From a virus: a stretch of DNA of 35,123 nucleotides. The position numbers and the translations under genes are program-made. Numbering within the stretch: the first letter of the stretch is position 1; every line of letters begins with the position of its first letter. Shown in pieces: positions 1 through 7,715 of the stretch. The notes below the pieces were generated by a model that did not search any database, was not told the origin of the DNA, and saw only the letters and a program-made list of their open reading frames with translations. The DNA lies in IMG/VR virus record IMGVR_UViG_3300017992_000008, positions 1 to 35,123 of that record; one strand, 5' to 3'.

Positions 1-123
1 GGACGTCCTGTGCCAAACCTTGGAATCTCAGGAGCTCCTCGCTCATATGCTTGTTGTCCAATATTAATTAATTCTTGCGCCATCGGCCTTAATAATTCTG
101 GCCGTTGTGGCTGACCTTCTTTA
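1..123. repeat. Left copy of 123-bp terminal direct repeat (contig closure)
   Basis: These bases are identical to 35001-35123. The two copies lie exactly at the window ends, and the coding frame of the ejection-protein gene continues through the join, so the molecule is a 35,000-bp circle or a permuted linear genome. The overlap may be an assembly overlap rather than a physical terminal repeat; the sequence alone cannot separate these. Confidence 0.95.
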
Positions 124-758
124 GCAGCACCATCATCTGTATCACCAGGTTCACCAGGTGGAGGTGGTGCAGCTTGGCCAATTAAATTTCTCAATTGATC
201 TGCAATAACTGTTGATGCTGGTTGCGGTCCAGCTTGTGTACCACCTGCCCTAGGGGTAGCACCTTGTTGTACATCTCTATAAGCAGGTTGCCCTAATAAG
301 CCTTCTATCTGTGATCTTACTGCTTCTTCTTGTTCAGGAGTTTTTAATGTCTCCTGACTTCTCATGTTTGCAGCTTGATTGAAAAGATCTATTCCTGTAT
401 CACCTATAACACGCTTTGCAGGTTCAAATGTTTTACCTTCAAAAGTCTTTAGGAAGTCATTATGAGCTCGTATCTCCCTCTTAGTTTTAGGATCATTATT
501 AATAACGTTTCTTGCTTCAGCATCGCTAAGTTTATGTTTAGCTCTCCAATCTTTAAAGTCATCGTACGTAGCAGTTATCTCCATTCTATCTGCTGCATCG
601 TTTAAAGATTTTAATGCTATATCTGCAAAAGATCCCGTACCTCCTGCTGCTATATCTTGCTTCTTTGCTTTATCAAAGTCCTTACGTAGACCAACCAGAA
701 TTTTTTTTACAACTGCCCTTGACTTCTTTGACATACCTTTCTTCTTTGTTTTAGCCAT
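1..758 (-). CDS. Probable ejection (internal virion) protein, N-terminal part; gene crosses the contig ends
   Basis: The ATG at 758-756 follows an AGGAGG Shine-Dalgarno by six bases and overlaps the upstream stop by one base (TAATG). The frame is open to base 1 and continues in frame at 35000 down to a stop at 33755, giving one 667-residue protein; only about 252 codons lie in this piece. The N-terminus is Lys-rich (MAKTKKKGMSKKSR), followed by a charged helical region and, near residue 200, a Pro/Gly-rich linker (APPPPGEPGD). It is the middle of three consecutive genes with Gly/Ala-rich segments, placed after the tail genes. That layout matches the three ejection proteins of P22-like phages, and the role is inferred from it. 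No catalytic motif is visible. Confidence 0.6.
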   Translation of the reverse strand, partial: MAKTKKKGMSKKSRAVVKKILVGLRKDFDKAKKQDIAAGGTGSFADIALKSLNDAADRMEITATYDDFKDWRAKHKLSDAEARNVINNDPKTKREIRAHNDFLKTFEGKTFEPAKRVIGDTGIDLFNQAANMRSQETLKTPEQEEAVRSQIEGLLGQPAYRDVQQGATPRAGGTQAGPQPASTVIADQLRNLIGQAAPPPPGEPGDTDDGAAKEGQPQRPELLRPMAQELINIGQQAYERGAPEIPRFGTGR

Positions 759-1591
759 TATATACCTCCTAATTGCTGAGGAACTCGCTGAGCTGTATAT
801 GCAGGTTGCTGTCCAATCTGGAATTGCCTTACAGCCTGCTGTTGTTGTTCAGCACCTAATATATTTTGCAAGCCAGCTTCACCTATGTTTTGTTGCATTT
901 GTCCAAGATAATCAGCTCTTACGCCTTGTTGCTGTTGTTGTCTAAGTTGATTTAAGAAGTTTGTAAGTGCTGTATTAGCTTCATCACGCTGAAGACCTAG
1001 ATTACCAGCTTCTAATTGTGCCATTGCATTTCTTGTAGCAAAATCACCTAGTAATTGAGCCCTTGATTGTGCTAACCCTGTCATTCTATTACGCAAAGCA
1101 TCTTGCATCATAGCAAGTTGTCCAGATGTTCTTCCAAGTGGATTTCTTACAGGTCCACGACGCACACCTATCTGCGCCAAATCTGTCTGATAACCAGATC
1201 TTGCAGCTTGATCCATGGCACCCAATAATCCTGAAAGTCCTCGAGCATACTGTGGTTGTGGAGCTGTTCCAACTTGTGTAGGTAAGCCTGCTGTTATATC
1301 TCCAGCTTGCTGCATTTGAGCCATTCTTGGATGAAATACATCCTGTATAGGACGCATTCCCTGCAATGCTCTGGAAAGACTTTGTCTTCTAAGTTGATAT
1401 TGTTCCGGTGTAGCACCCACCTGCTTTAATATTTGCTGTCTTCGAAACCCTGCTGGATCTCGCCATTCCTTAAATTTACGTACCCCTCCAGCTGCTTTCC
1501 CCAACAACCATGGAGTTGCCGCAGCTACCGCAGGTAGCACGTATGGAGCTGCATAAGAGGCCGCTGTACCTAACGCTGCTAATAAAGCCAT
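758..1591 (-). CDS. Probable small ejection (internal virion) protein, 277 aa
   Basis: The protein starts with a hydrophobic Ala/Leu/Pro-rich stretch of about 33 residues (MALLAALGTAASYAAPYVLP), then a basic patch (FKEWRDPAGFRRQQ) and a long Gln/Leu-rich, probably helical remainder with a run of Gln near residue 220. It has no enzyme motif. A Shine-Dalgarno (AGGAG) precedes the start, and its stop overlaps the start of the next, larger ejection-type gene. A small hydrophobic, Gln-rich protein heading a set of three such genes resembles the smallest of the P22 ejection proteins in layout. The family assignment is inference; a minor tail protein is the alternative. Confidence 0.5.
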   Translation of the reverse strand: MALLAALGTAASYAAPYVLPAVAAATPWLLGKAAGGVRKFKEWRDPAGFRRQQILKQVGATPEQYQLRRQSLSRALQGMRPIQDVFHPRMAQMQQAGDITAGLPTQVGTAPQPQYARGLSGLLGAMDQAARSGYQTDLAQIGVRRGPVRNPLGRTSGQLAMMQDALRNRMTGLAQSRAQLLGDFATRNAMAQLEAGNLGLQRDEANTALTNFLNQLRQQQQQGVRADYLGQMQQNIGEAGLQNILGAEQQQQAVRQFQIGQQPAYTAQRVPQQLGGI

Positions 1592-1609
1592 AATACTTTC
1601 TCCTATCTA

Positions 1610-1623
1610 TGATATATATATCA
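1610..1623. promoter_or_regulatory. 14-bp perfect palindrome between divergent genes
   Basis: TGATATATATATCA is a perfect palindrome in the 87-base gap between the leftward ejection gene and the rightward 155-residue gene. Its place next to a weak plus-strand promoter-like pair makes it a candidate operator. It could also be simple AT-rich sequence. Confidence 0.35.
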
Positions 1624-1631
1624 ATGAACTG

Positions 1632-1659
1632 TTCACATAAATCTTAGTAGCAATAATAA
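1632..1659 (+). promoter_or_regulatory. Weak sigma70-like promoter for the 155-aa gene
   Basis: TTCACA (1632-1637) is followed after 16 bases by TAATAA (1654-1659), just upstream of the only rightward gene in this leftward region. A separate promoter is expected there because no upstream plus-strand gene could drive it. The match to consensus is modest. Confidence 0.35.
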
Positions 1660-1678
1660 AAAACTTAGAGGAAAAATT

Positions 1679-2146
1679 ATGGCACAAGAGATTTTAATAG
1701 CTAGTAAAGTTGCTTACTCACAAGATGATAAGCAATTATTGCGCAATGTTTATAGAAAAGTTAATGACTTCACTTATATTATCAATACGAAAGATACTGG
1801 CATATATAACGATGAAGAATTTTTTACATCTCAACAATGGTATGTTAATAAAGCCGTTGGTGATCAAGAAACAATATATCGCAAAGTAATTGATTGTGGA
1901 GCACTTCCTAATTCAGCAATAAAACTTGTTGCGCATAACTTAAATCCAGGTGGAACCATAGACAATACATGGGATTTTATAAAGATTTATGGAGTTGCAA
2001 AAGATCCTGGAACTCCGCAATGGATTCCATTAGCTCATCCTGATATAATACTTCTTGTCAATAATACTAATATAGTAATTACAACTACAGCTAATTTAAG
2101 TGCTTATACCGATACTAAAATTATCATCGAATATATTAAGCCTTAG
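1679..2146 (+). CDS. Beta-rich virion-type protein of unknown role, 155 aa
   Basis: The ATG at 1679 is preceded by AGAGGA at good spacing. The C-terminal two thirds have an alternating beta-strand pattern (VIDCGALPNSAIKLVAHNL, then a WDFIKIYG stretch, and a closing IIIEYIKP). This resembles small beta-sandwich proteins often found beside phage tail genes, a family I recognise only loosely. It is the sole plus-strand gene in a long leftward virion block. It converges with the tail-hub gene, the two stop codons sharing bases 2144-2145. It has no signal peptide or membrane segment. A head-decoration or accessory receptor-binding protein acquired as an independent unit is plausible but inferred. 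Confidence 0.5.
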   Translation: MAQEILIASKVAYSQDDKQLLRNVYRKVNDFTYIINTKDTGIYNDEEFFTSQQWYVNKAVGDQETIYRKVIDCGALPNSAIKLVAHNLNPGGTIDNTWDFIKIYGVAKDPGTPQWIPLAHPDIILLVNNTNIVITTTANLSAYTDTKIIIEYIKP

Positions 2147-4221
2147 AGGCTCACTGCAGGTGTTACATGCAACATAATTGCATTAATTGTAAGTTGTTGA
2201 TATGGAAGATCTGGGTCTAATAATTCATTCTGATCAAAACTGAGGACTAATGATACAGATTGCCCAGTTGTTTGAGTATAAACGTCATGCCATAACTTTG
2301 ATTGATTAGCCTCTTCAGAAATTAAAGCATATGCTGCTGTGTCAAGCTTTCTATCGCCTAAATAAAAATTAAAATCTTCAACTTCATAAGCAGCGTTATT
2401 AGGACCGCCTACTACACTTATTCTCCCATTAGTTGTAGTTCTATTAACATTAAACGTCACCTTATTAATTGATGTTCCAAGACCACGATTCATATATGGA
2501 TTGAACTGCTTAGTAAATATCTGAATTTGATCTATAAGTGCAATAGTACCATCCCCAAGATAGTTTCCTACAACTGAGGTGTCATTCAAAACTCTTATAG
2601 TATCAACGTCTAACACAGATTCTATTTGGTATGAACCGTTAAATCCAGGAAGCAGAGAGTTTTCAATCCTAATAAAAGAATCAACTTCTAATTGATGATT
2701 ATATATCTTGAGATCAATATTTTGCGCATCAAATCTTGTCATGCTAATAACACTTTGAGACGCATCATTTCTATATTGCGTTGAAATCAAAACAAACGTA
2801 TATCCACGATGATTTCCTATCATTGTTCTTTGTTGAAATCTTAGATTTCCATTTGGTAAATGATACATTGTGCCAATAGTTGTACACAAATCATGCATCT
2901 CGCTAAATGTATTATTCCTAAAATTATATATTTGTAATCTATTACCATATACATTATTAAAAGTTGTAGATGTTAATATATATATAAACTCATCGCTTGA
3001 GTCTTTATGTATCGTTCCGTATAGATATTCAAATGTATCTGTTTCATCGCCAAGCTGAACACTCGCCTTGTTAACATTTCTTCCATCATAGAAATAAAAG
3101 CCAAAGTTATTAGCAAACATTAGCATATTATTAACTTCAACAACCCCTGTAGACTTATTTCCATGTGTATTATCTACAAGAGCAACCTGGAACGGCTCTC
3201 TATAATTACCAGTAGGAACTAACTCATAAATGCTATCATCTGAAAATACAATTAACCTACCATCAAGTATTTCTGCGTTATTTATTTCTACACCTGAAGG
3301 AAGATCAACAAACCCTCCCTTATTGCTTATATCTGGTGGTGAATACCAAGAATCAGGAGAGAATGCATCTCCAAAAGCACTATATCTAATACGATTAACA
3401 TGCTTAATCGTATCAGCTAGATTTCCTTCACGCTCAGTCGTATTAAGCAATAATAATCTACCTTGAAAGTTAATAACATATTTACATCTTCTTACATTAT
3501 AGTTTGCAACAGCACTTGTAGCAGGAAGAAGATTAGTAAATGTCGGAGTAGTAGCAGTATAATATCGTAATCCGTTATCATTCTTTGTGGTTACTATCAA
3601 TGCAGGCTCACCTGATAAAGAACCTTGAAAATTTACCCAACTTATACGCTGATTAACTGTAGATGCAAATAATCCAGCACCAAGAGTTACACGCTCCCAA
3701 CCTCCTGTAGTGGTATCATATTTATATGCGAACTGAAGATCAAAAGCAAACTCAAGATTTGTTCCATCAGTTTGAAAATATGTTGCAAATCCAATTACTG
3801 GTTGACTAGGATACCAGTATATTGTTGTTCCTGGTGCTGCACCTACAATTGTAGCTGTAGAAGTTCCGACATTAAAAGTTCCAGTTGCACCTGCTGGAGA
3901 TACTGACATTGCACCATTAGCTTGATATACGGTAAATATTGTATCCGCAACTGAGAATTGTTGTCCAATGGATGCTGTTCCTGGCACTATGAACGGTCCT
4001 GCATTTCCTGCGGGATCAGTTATAGCAACATTAATCCTAAGCCTAGAAGTTAACCCTCTAGCATCTGTTGTGTCTAAATGCTGAGATCCTGGTCTACGTT
4101 TGATTTTTCCTTGGTAGATGATCATGTTCTCTAAAGATTGAAATGCATCGTCTGGCAACATAAACTCTACTAAATTATCCTGCATACCATGTTTGAACGG
4201 CGCTATAAGTATCTTATCCAT
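2143..4221 (-). CDS. Tail hub / packaged-DNA stabilisation protein (P22 gp10-like), 692 aa
   Basis: I chose the ATG at 4221 (MDKILIAPFKHGMQDN), which overlaps the end of the adaptor gene by eight bases; the frame is open upstream, but that stretch lies inside the adaptor gene. The N-terminal 45 residues (a LEN-x-IIYQGKIKRRPGSQHL motif) are typical of phage proteins that plug the head-tail junction. The middle holds beta-propeller-like repeats, including RIRYSAFGDAFSPDSWYS and a region of the form ILDGRLIVFSDDSIYELV, as in P22 gp10-like and podoviral nozzle proteins. It is longer than P22 gp10 (about 470 residues), with extra beta-rich C-terminal material. Position directly after the adaptor supports a role in closing the head and forming the tail hub. 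Confidence 0.65.
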   Translation of the reverse strand: MDKILIAPFKHGMQDNLVEFMLPDDAFQSLENMIIYQGKIKRRPGSQHLDTTDARGLTSRLRINVAITDPAGNAGPFIVPGTASIGQQFSVADTIFTVYQANGAMSVSPAGATGTFNVGTSTATIVGAAPGTTIYWYPSQPVIGFATYFQTDGTNLEFAFDLQFAYKYDTTTGGWERVTLGAGLFASTVNQRISWVNFQGSLSGEPALIVTTKNDNGLRYYTATTPTFTNLLPATSAVANYNVRRCKYVINFQGRLLLLNTTEREGNLADTIKHVNRIRYSAFGDAFSPDSWYSPPDISNKGGFVDLPSGVEINNAEILDGRLIVFSDDSIYELVPTGNYREPFQVALVDNTHGNKSTGVVEVNNMLMFANNFGFYFYDGRNVNKASVQLGDETDTFEYLYGTIHKDSSDEFIYILTSTTFNNVYGNRLQIYNFRNNTFSEMHDLCTTIGTMYHLPNGNLRFQQRTMIGNHRGYTFVLISTQYRNDASQSVISMTRFDAQNIDLKIYNHQLEVDSFIRIENSLLPGFNGSYQIESVLDVDTIRVLNDTSVVGNYLGDGTIALIDQIQIFTKQFNPYMNRGLGTSINKVTFNVNRTTTNGRISVVGGPNNAAYEVEDFNFYLGDRKLDTAAYALISEEANQSKLWHDVYTQTTGQSVSLVLSFDQNELLDPDLPYQQLTINAIMLHVTPAVSL

Positions 4222-5203
4222 AATAGAACCATGAGTTAGTAAGATTTTCAGCCCCTGTAAAGATTGTCGATGTTCTATCTTTTGATTTATTAAGATGAGT
4301 TTTACGCATAACAAATATTTTTTGCCGTTCATATTCTGGCATTATTTGGGCAATTGTTTCATGATCTGATGAATCTTCTAATAATTTCTTTGCGGCTCCA
4401 TATGCTATGAACTGCCACCATTCTTTAATCAATGGAGTATCAGCATCTAGATCAAATTCTGTAGGTTGTACTCTAACCTGAAGCTTTACTTCGTATACTT
4501 TGTCAGGCACAGGCCTTAAGGTAAAGGTGTTGTCGAAGAACAAAATACCATCGGGAATTGTTGCTTGGAACGGAAACATCTCATAGTTAATAGATTCTCC
4601 AGCAGCAGGCGCAGAAGGAAACGTTACATCTATAGCACCTGTAATATAGTTTATTGTTCCAATATTGTTATCACCATTATCTCGCAATGTACCCGTATTT
4701 GCCTCACGACCATACGTATCTGTATTTGGAAGATCTCTTGCAATTAAACCTTCACCCGCAGCATTTAATGCTCCAATAAGAACCGAATTATGAAGTATTT
4801 TTGTGGGAAGATTATAAGTAAAGTTGGTAGTAGCACCATCGCCTGTACCTATACTCCCTAAAGTTTTAACTTGACGATAATTATTATAAAAATTTTCAGG
4901 ATCCTGAAACATTCTGATTTGACTTCCAGCTAAATATACTGGTTTGTCAGTCATTACGACAAAATCTTTAAAATTTTTCAAGTTGAGAATAAAGTTACCA
5001 GTTGTAGTAGAGTATTTATCTACGTAGGGAGTTGTAGAGAACGATATATTCTTGAATAAATCAGAAGTTTGGACCATCTGAGGAAAATCATACAAGTAGA
5101 ATGTATTAATATATTCTTTTAAAGAAGCGTCAGATATCTGTGTAGTTGACGGCCTTCTTGTTAGAAGCCTAACTTTATTTTTTATATTAAGAAACGTTGA
5201 CAT
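4214..5203 (-). CDS. Head-tail adaptor protein (gp4 / tail-tubular-A-like) with inserted beta domain, 329 aa
   Basis: The protein has a helical N-terminus (LNIKNKVRLLTRRPSTTQIS) and a helical C-terminus (residues 255-300, with KEWWQFIAYGAAKKLLEDSSD), as expected of adaptors that ring the portal. Between them, about residues 117-210, lies a beta-sandwich-like segment starting GDGATTNFTYNLP and ending with TINYITGAIDVTFPSAPAAG, a module seen in many phage tail and baseplate proteins. The start is preceded by GGAGG. It sits between a small unknown gene and the hub gene and overlaps the latter. The adaptor assignment comes from these features plus gene order; the inserted domain is directly visible. 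Confidence 0.6.
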   Translation of the reverse strand: MSTFLNIKNKVRLLTRRPSTTQISDASLKEYINTFYLYDFPQMVQTSDLFKNISFSTTPYVDKYSTTTGNFILNLKNFKDFVVMTDKPVYLAGSQIRMFQDPENFYNNYRQVKTLGSIGTGDGATTNFTYNLPTKILHNSVLIGALNAAGEGLIARDLPNTDTYGREANTGTLRDNGDNNIGTINYITGAIDVTFPSAPAAGESINYEMFPFQATIPDGILFFDNTFTLRPVPDKVYEVKLQVRVQPTEFDLDADTPLIKEWWQFIAYGAAKKLLEDSSDHETIAQIMPEYERQKIFVMRKTHLNKSKDRTSTIFTGAENLTNSWFYYG

Positions 5204-5219
5204 ACAACTCCCTCCTTAT

Positions 5220-5594
5220 TTAATTATCCATAAGATCATCTACACGACGGAATGTATAACGCCTTACCATTCCTTCACGTTTGCCTAGATATTTTCCGCC
5301 TTTATCTACTTCGGCATTACTTACGGGATAAGCACATCGATTAATATGTTTTGCTACTTCTATAGGAAGTTTATATTTCTTCCCATCTTCAAGCGTATAC
5401 TTCTTAGGTACGCCTTTAGAACCACATAATTCTTTAGAAAAATAACTAAATGTGATAGGTGCCCCACGTACTTCCCAATTCTTAAAAATTCCCTCTACTA
5501 CAGGGACTTTTGATTTATTTGACTTACCTTTAGTAGTTGTTAGTGTCTGCTCTAGTTTATCTTGAGGCTTAATACTTTGTTGCTTTGATTCCAT
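5220..5594 (-). CDS. Small conserved phage protein of unknown function, 124 aa
   Basis: The first 30 residues are polar and Lys/Gln-rich. A compact domain follows, with GAPITFSYFSKELC, YTLEDGKKYKLPIEVAKHIN and RRYTFRRVDDL segments. This pattern (an LEDG-x-x-Y core, then VAKHIN) is familiar from small proteins in phage structural operons, but no function is assigned here. A good AGGAG precedes the ATG. It lies between the structural protein at 5638-6552 and the adaptor, only 16 bases from the latter, so a minor head or connector component is the likeliest role by position. No membrane segment or catalytic motif is visible. Confidence 0.55.
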   Translation of the reverse strand: MESKQQSIKPQDKLEQTLTTTKGKSNKSKVPVVEGIFKNWEVRGAPITFSYFSKELCGSKGVPKKYTLEDGKKYKLPIEVAKHINRCAYPVSNAEVDKGGKYLGKREGMVRRYTFRRVDDLMDN

Positions 5595-5614
5595 AAAATC
5601 TCCTTCACTAAGAT

Positions 5615-5633
5615 TGGGGGCATAATGCCCCCA
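5615..5633 (-). terminator. Junction hairpin (terminator-like) after the structural protein gene
   Basis: TGGGGGCA and TGCCCCCA (8-bp perfect stem, 3-base loop) lie a few bases past the stop of the 304-residue gene. There is no clear U-tract after the stem on the minus strand, so this is either a weak terminator or an RNA processing or stability element. Confidence 0.5.
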
Positions 5634-5637
5634 TTAA

Positions 5638-6552
5638 TTATATTCCGAATGAGTCTCCTGCAATCCAATAGATTTCGTCATTGGCAACTCCACCAGCAGC
5701 CGCAGCTCCTGATTGAATTTCAAAACCTCTGACTTGCGCATTGGTAACAGGGCCACTAAGAGGTACAACTTCAGCATATGCTGATAACGGTACATCTGTT
5801 GCTGCAGCGAATGCAAATGCAGTGAATGCTGAAGAATCAACATCTACTGTAATAGTATTATTTGCTGTTGATACCGCAGTTATCTTAGCTTCCTGAAGGT
5901 TCATTTGTCTCATGCCAAATTCTTCAGGCACCATGATCCTTACATAATCACCGACAGCATAGTCATGTGTAACTGTCATTGTAATAACAGCTTCAGAAGC
6001 TTGTGTAATAGCAGAAATAAACCTTGTACGTGGATACCATAATTTATCATATTTTACACGATAAAAATCATTTCCCGTACCTGCAACAGCCAACTGAGCC
6101 ATATAAGGCAATCTAAATGATGTATTAGCAACAAGAGTATCAATAGTAAAGTCCATTCCTTGTAGTTGCTCTGCGCCTGTTATAGTTTCAAATCTAACAA
6201 TACTACCATTAACTAATCCTGCTGTAGATGTAGCAGAAACTATAGGAACTGCTGCTGTACTTACAGCAGTACCAGTAGTATTAACTGTATCTAATGGATT
6301 GTCACCACTATTAAATTTAGTGACACCTGTAGCTGCTGCTAACTGTGACACAGCTAACGAATCATCTGCAGCCAATTTAGAATATCCAAGACCATAATCT
6401 ATACCCTGTTGCCAGAATACTTCAGATATTGTCCCAGCACCACCTGCTGCGGATGTAGTTAAATTAATAATCTTTAACCAATTAGCATCGAATGGTACTT
6501 CCAACAACTTAACTGTTCCGTCTGCGGTATAATTACCTTGCATCATAGCCAT
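5638..6552 (-). CDS. Virion structural protein (head-decoration-like), 304 aa
   Basis: I chose the ATG at 6552 (MAMMQGNYTADGTVKLLEV), which follows AAGGAA and lies 11 bases after the capsid stop; the frame extends upstream to 6579 without a good ribosome site. The sequence is Ala/Thr/Val-rich and beta-stranded. A distinctive segment near residues 200-245 (DYVRIMVPEEFGMRQMN, then KITAVSTANNTITVDVDSS) is a fold I associate with structural proteins of uncultured phages. Tight linkage directly after the major capsid gene suggests an abundant capsid-associated or tail-sheath-like protein. The precise role is inferred from position. Confidence 0.55.
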   Translation of the reverse strand: MAMMQGNYTADGTVKLLEVPFDANWLKIINLTTSAAGGAGTISEVFWQQGIDYGLGYSKLAADDSLAVSQLAAATGVTKFNSGDNPLDTVNTTGTAVSTAAVPIVSATSTAGLVNGSIVRFETITGAEQLQGMDFTIDTLVANTSFRLPYMAQLAVAGTGNDFYRVKYDKLWYPRTRFISAITQASEAVITMTVTHDYAVGDYVRIMVPEEFGMRQMNLQEAKITAVSTANNTITVDVDSSAFTAFAFAAATDVPLSAYAEVVPLSGPVTNAQVRGFEIQSGAAAAGGVANDEIYWIAGDSFGI

Positions 6553-6563
6553 AATTATATTCC

Positions 6564-7502
6564 TTAAGCAGTTGTACAACGCACTCTTAACAAGTAAGAG
6601 TCATTGAGGATTCTAGGTACTTGTACCCATTTAACAGCAGCAGTAAAGTTCTGGTGTAGAGGATCGAGAGGTGGTGTATATAAGAATTTAGCATTGCCTT
6701 CAAGTGATACTCGAGCAGCAGCTTCTTTTCCTACACAGAAAATATTATATACATCGTCACCATCAGCAGATTGAACAGAGTCTATAGACCCTTGAGATGA
6801 TACATGGAAAGCAAATCCATTAATTGTACCATGCTCAGAGTGTCTTATACCAACCTGATTTGGATATTTAATTTTTTCTACAAATGTAGGAATAGCGTCT
6901 AAATCAGTAATAAGATCTGTATGACACAATGCATAGTATGCTTCGCGAGTTGGTATTGTATTGATTTTAGGTGATCCTTCACGCCCCATAATACATGGAT
7001 ATGCATCATTGCTACGAAGTGTTTGATACGCTCTAGCCATATCTTCTTCAGTAACTTCAGTTGGAGCATCACCATTATCTCCAGCTGTGCAGTTCTGGAA
7101 TGAAGCAGTACTTGCTAGGACGTTTCTGATAAGCTCGTCATCAGTTTCCTTCATAAATACACCAAGACGCTCTGCAAGTACGTTGAGAACTGGATCTTGA
7201 GAGGTAATTACTACCTGCTCATTAGAGGTAACATATGTTCCATACCATTGTACCTGTGCGTCAATATCAATTGCTCTTAGTTGTTGTCCTGGAGGAGTTG
7301 CTCCAGAATTGCCAAGAGGGGTTGTATCTGTAACAAGTGGGATATATCTTCTAAATCTTAATGTATTACCATTGTTCTTCTGCAAAACTTTCTGTTCGAG
7401 AGGAAGGCCGTGAATTAAAGCTCGTGTTCTTGAACGTAAAAGCTTATATGCATAACTTTGAGCTATCGGTGGAGGTAATACAGTTGTGGTTGTAATAGCC
7501 AT
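6564..7502 (-). CDS. Major capsid protein, N4-gp56 family, 312 aa
   Basis: The N-terminal portion (LLRSRTRALIHGLPLEQKVL, then KNNGNTLRFRRYIPL at about residues 42-56, TPPGQQLRAIDI, a QWYGTYVTSNEQ segment and DPVLNVLAERLG) follows the N4-gp56 major capsid pattern: the strongly conserved K-N-N-G-x-T-x-x-F-R-R block followed by the Y-G-x-Y-V-T motif. These proteins have the HK97 fold. The 312-residue length is in the usual range. AGGAGT precedes the ATG. It follows the scaffold gene after a 213-base gap holding a terminator-like hairpin and three tandem hairpin repeats, so its expression is probably set apart from that of the scaffold. Confidence 0.88.
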   Translation of the reverse strand: MAITTTTVLPPPIAQSYAYKLLRSRTRALIHGLPLEQKVLQKNNGNTLRFRRYIPLVTDTTPLGNSGATPPGQQLRAIDIDAQVQWYGTYVTSNEQVVITSQDPVLNVLAERLGVFMKETDDELIRNVLASTASFQNCTAGDNGDAPTEVTEEDMARAYQTLRSNDAYPCIMGREGSPKINTIPTREAYYALCHTDLITDLDAIPTFVEKIKYPNQVGIRHSEHGTINGFAFHVSSQGSIDSVQSADGDDVYNIFCVGKEAAARVSLEGNAKFLYTPPLDPLHQNFTAAVKWVQVPRILNDSYLLRVRCTTA

Positions 7503-7540
7503 AACTTACTCCTATAAAATTTTATACATAATTACACACT

Positions 7541-7624
7541 GGGTGGCGAAGCCCTTACAGCCTATGGAGTGGCGAGTTCCCTACAGCCTAAATATGTTGG
7601 AATGACGAATTCCTATACAGTCTT
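7541..7624. repeat. Three tandem hairpin repeats upstream of the major capsid gene
   Basis: Three imperfect units each pair a small inverted repeat with a shared tail. The hairpins are GGGTGGCGAAGCCC (7541-7554), GGAGTGGCGAGTTCC (7566-7580) and GGAATGACGAATTCC (7599-7613). Each is followed by a tail of the form TACAG(C/T)CT. Stem bases change between units while pairing is kept (GC, GU and AU pairs on the plus strand), whereas the loop TGRCGA core stays constant. They lie in the capsid leader, so a protein- or RNA-binding control element is likely; the mechanism is unknown. Confidence 0.6.
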
Positions 7625-7668
7625 AAATAATCTTAGAACGGTAAATGAAAAAAATTAAAGCAAAAGAT

Positions 7669-7706
7669 GCTGGATACCTGAAAGGAAGTCAATTCAGGCA
7701 CCCAGC
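7669..7706 (-). terminator. Strong hairpin after the scaffold gene
   Basis: Arms 7669-7682 and 7693-7706 form a 14-bp stem in minus-strand RNA, with two G-U pairs where the plus-strand version would have A-C mismatches. The loop has 10 bases. It starts 10 bases past the scaffold stop, and a T-rich tract including seven consecutive T lies downstream. It probably ends or attenuates transcription between scaffold and capsid genes. Confidence 0.65.
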
Positions 7707-7715
7707 TAGTGAAGA

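Noticed and set aside
4222-4332. Longer N-terminus for the tail-hub gene
   Set aside because: The extra 37 codons lie inside the adaptor gene, read as unrelated sequence, and the family-type start MDKILIAPFKHG begins at 4221.
7541-7624. The three repeats as a CRISPR array
   Set aside because: There are only three diverged units of unequal spacing with no constant-length unique spacers and no cas genes.
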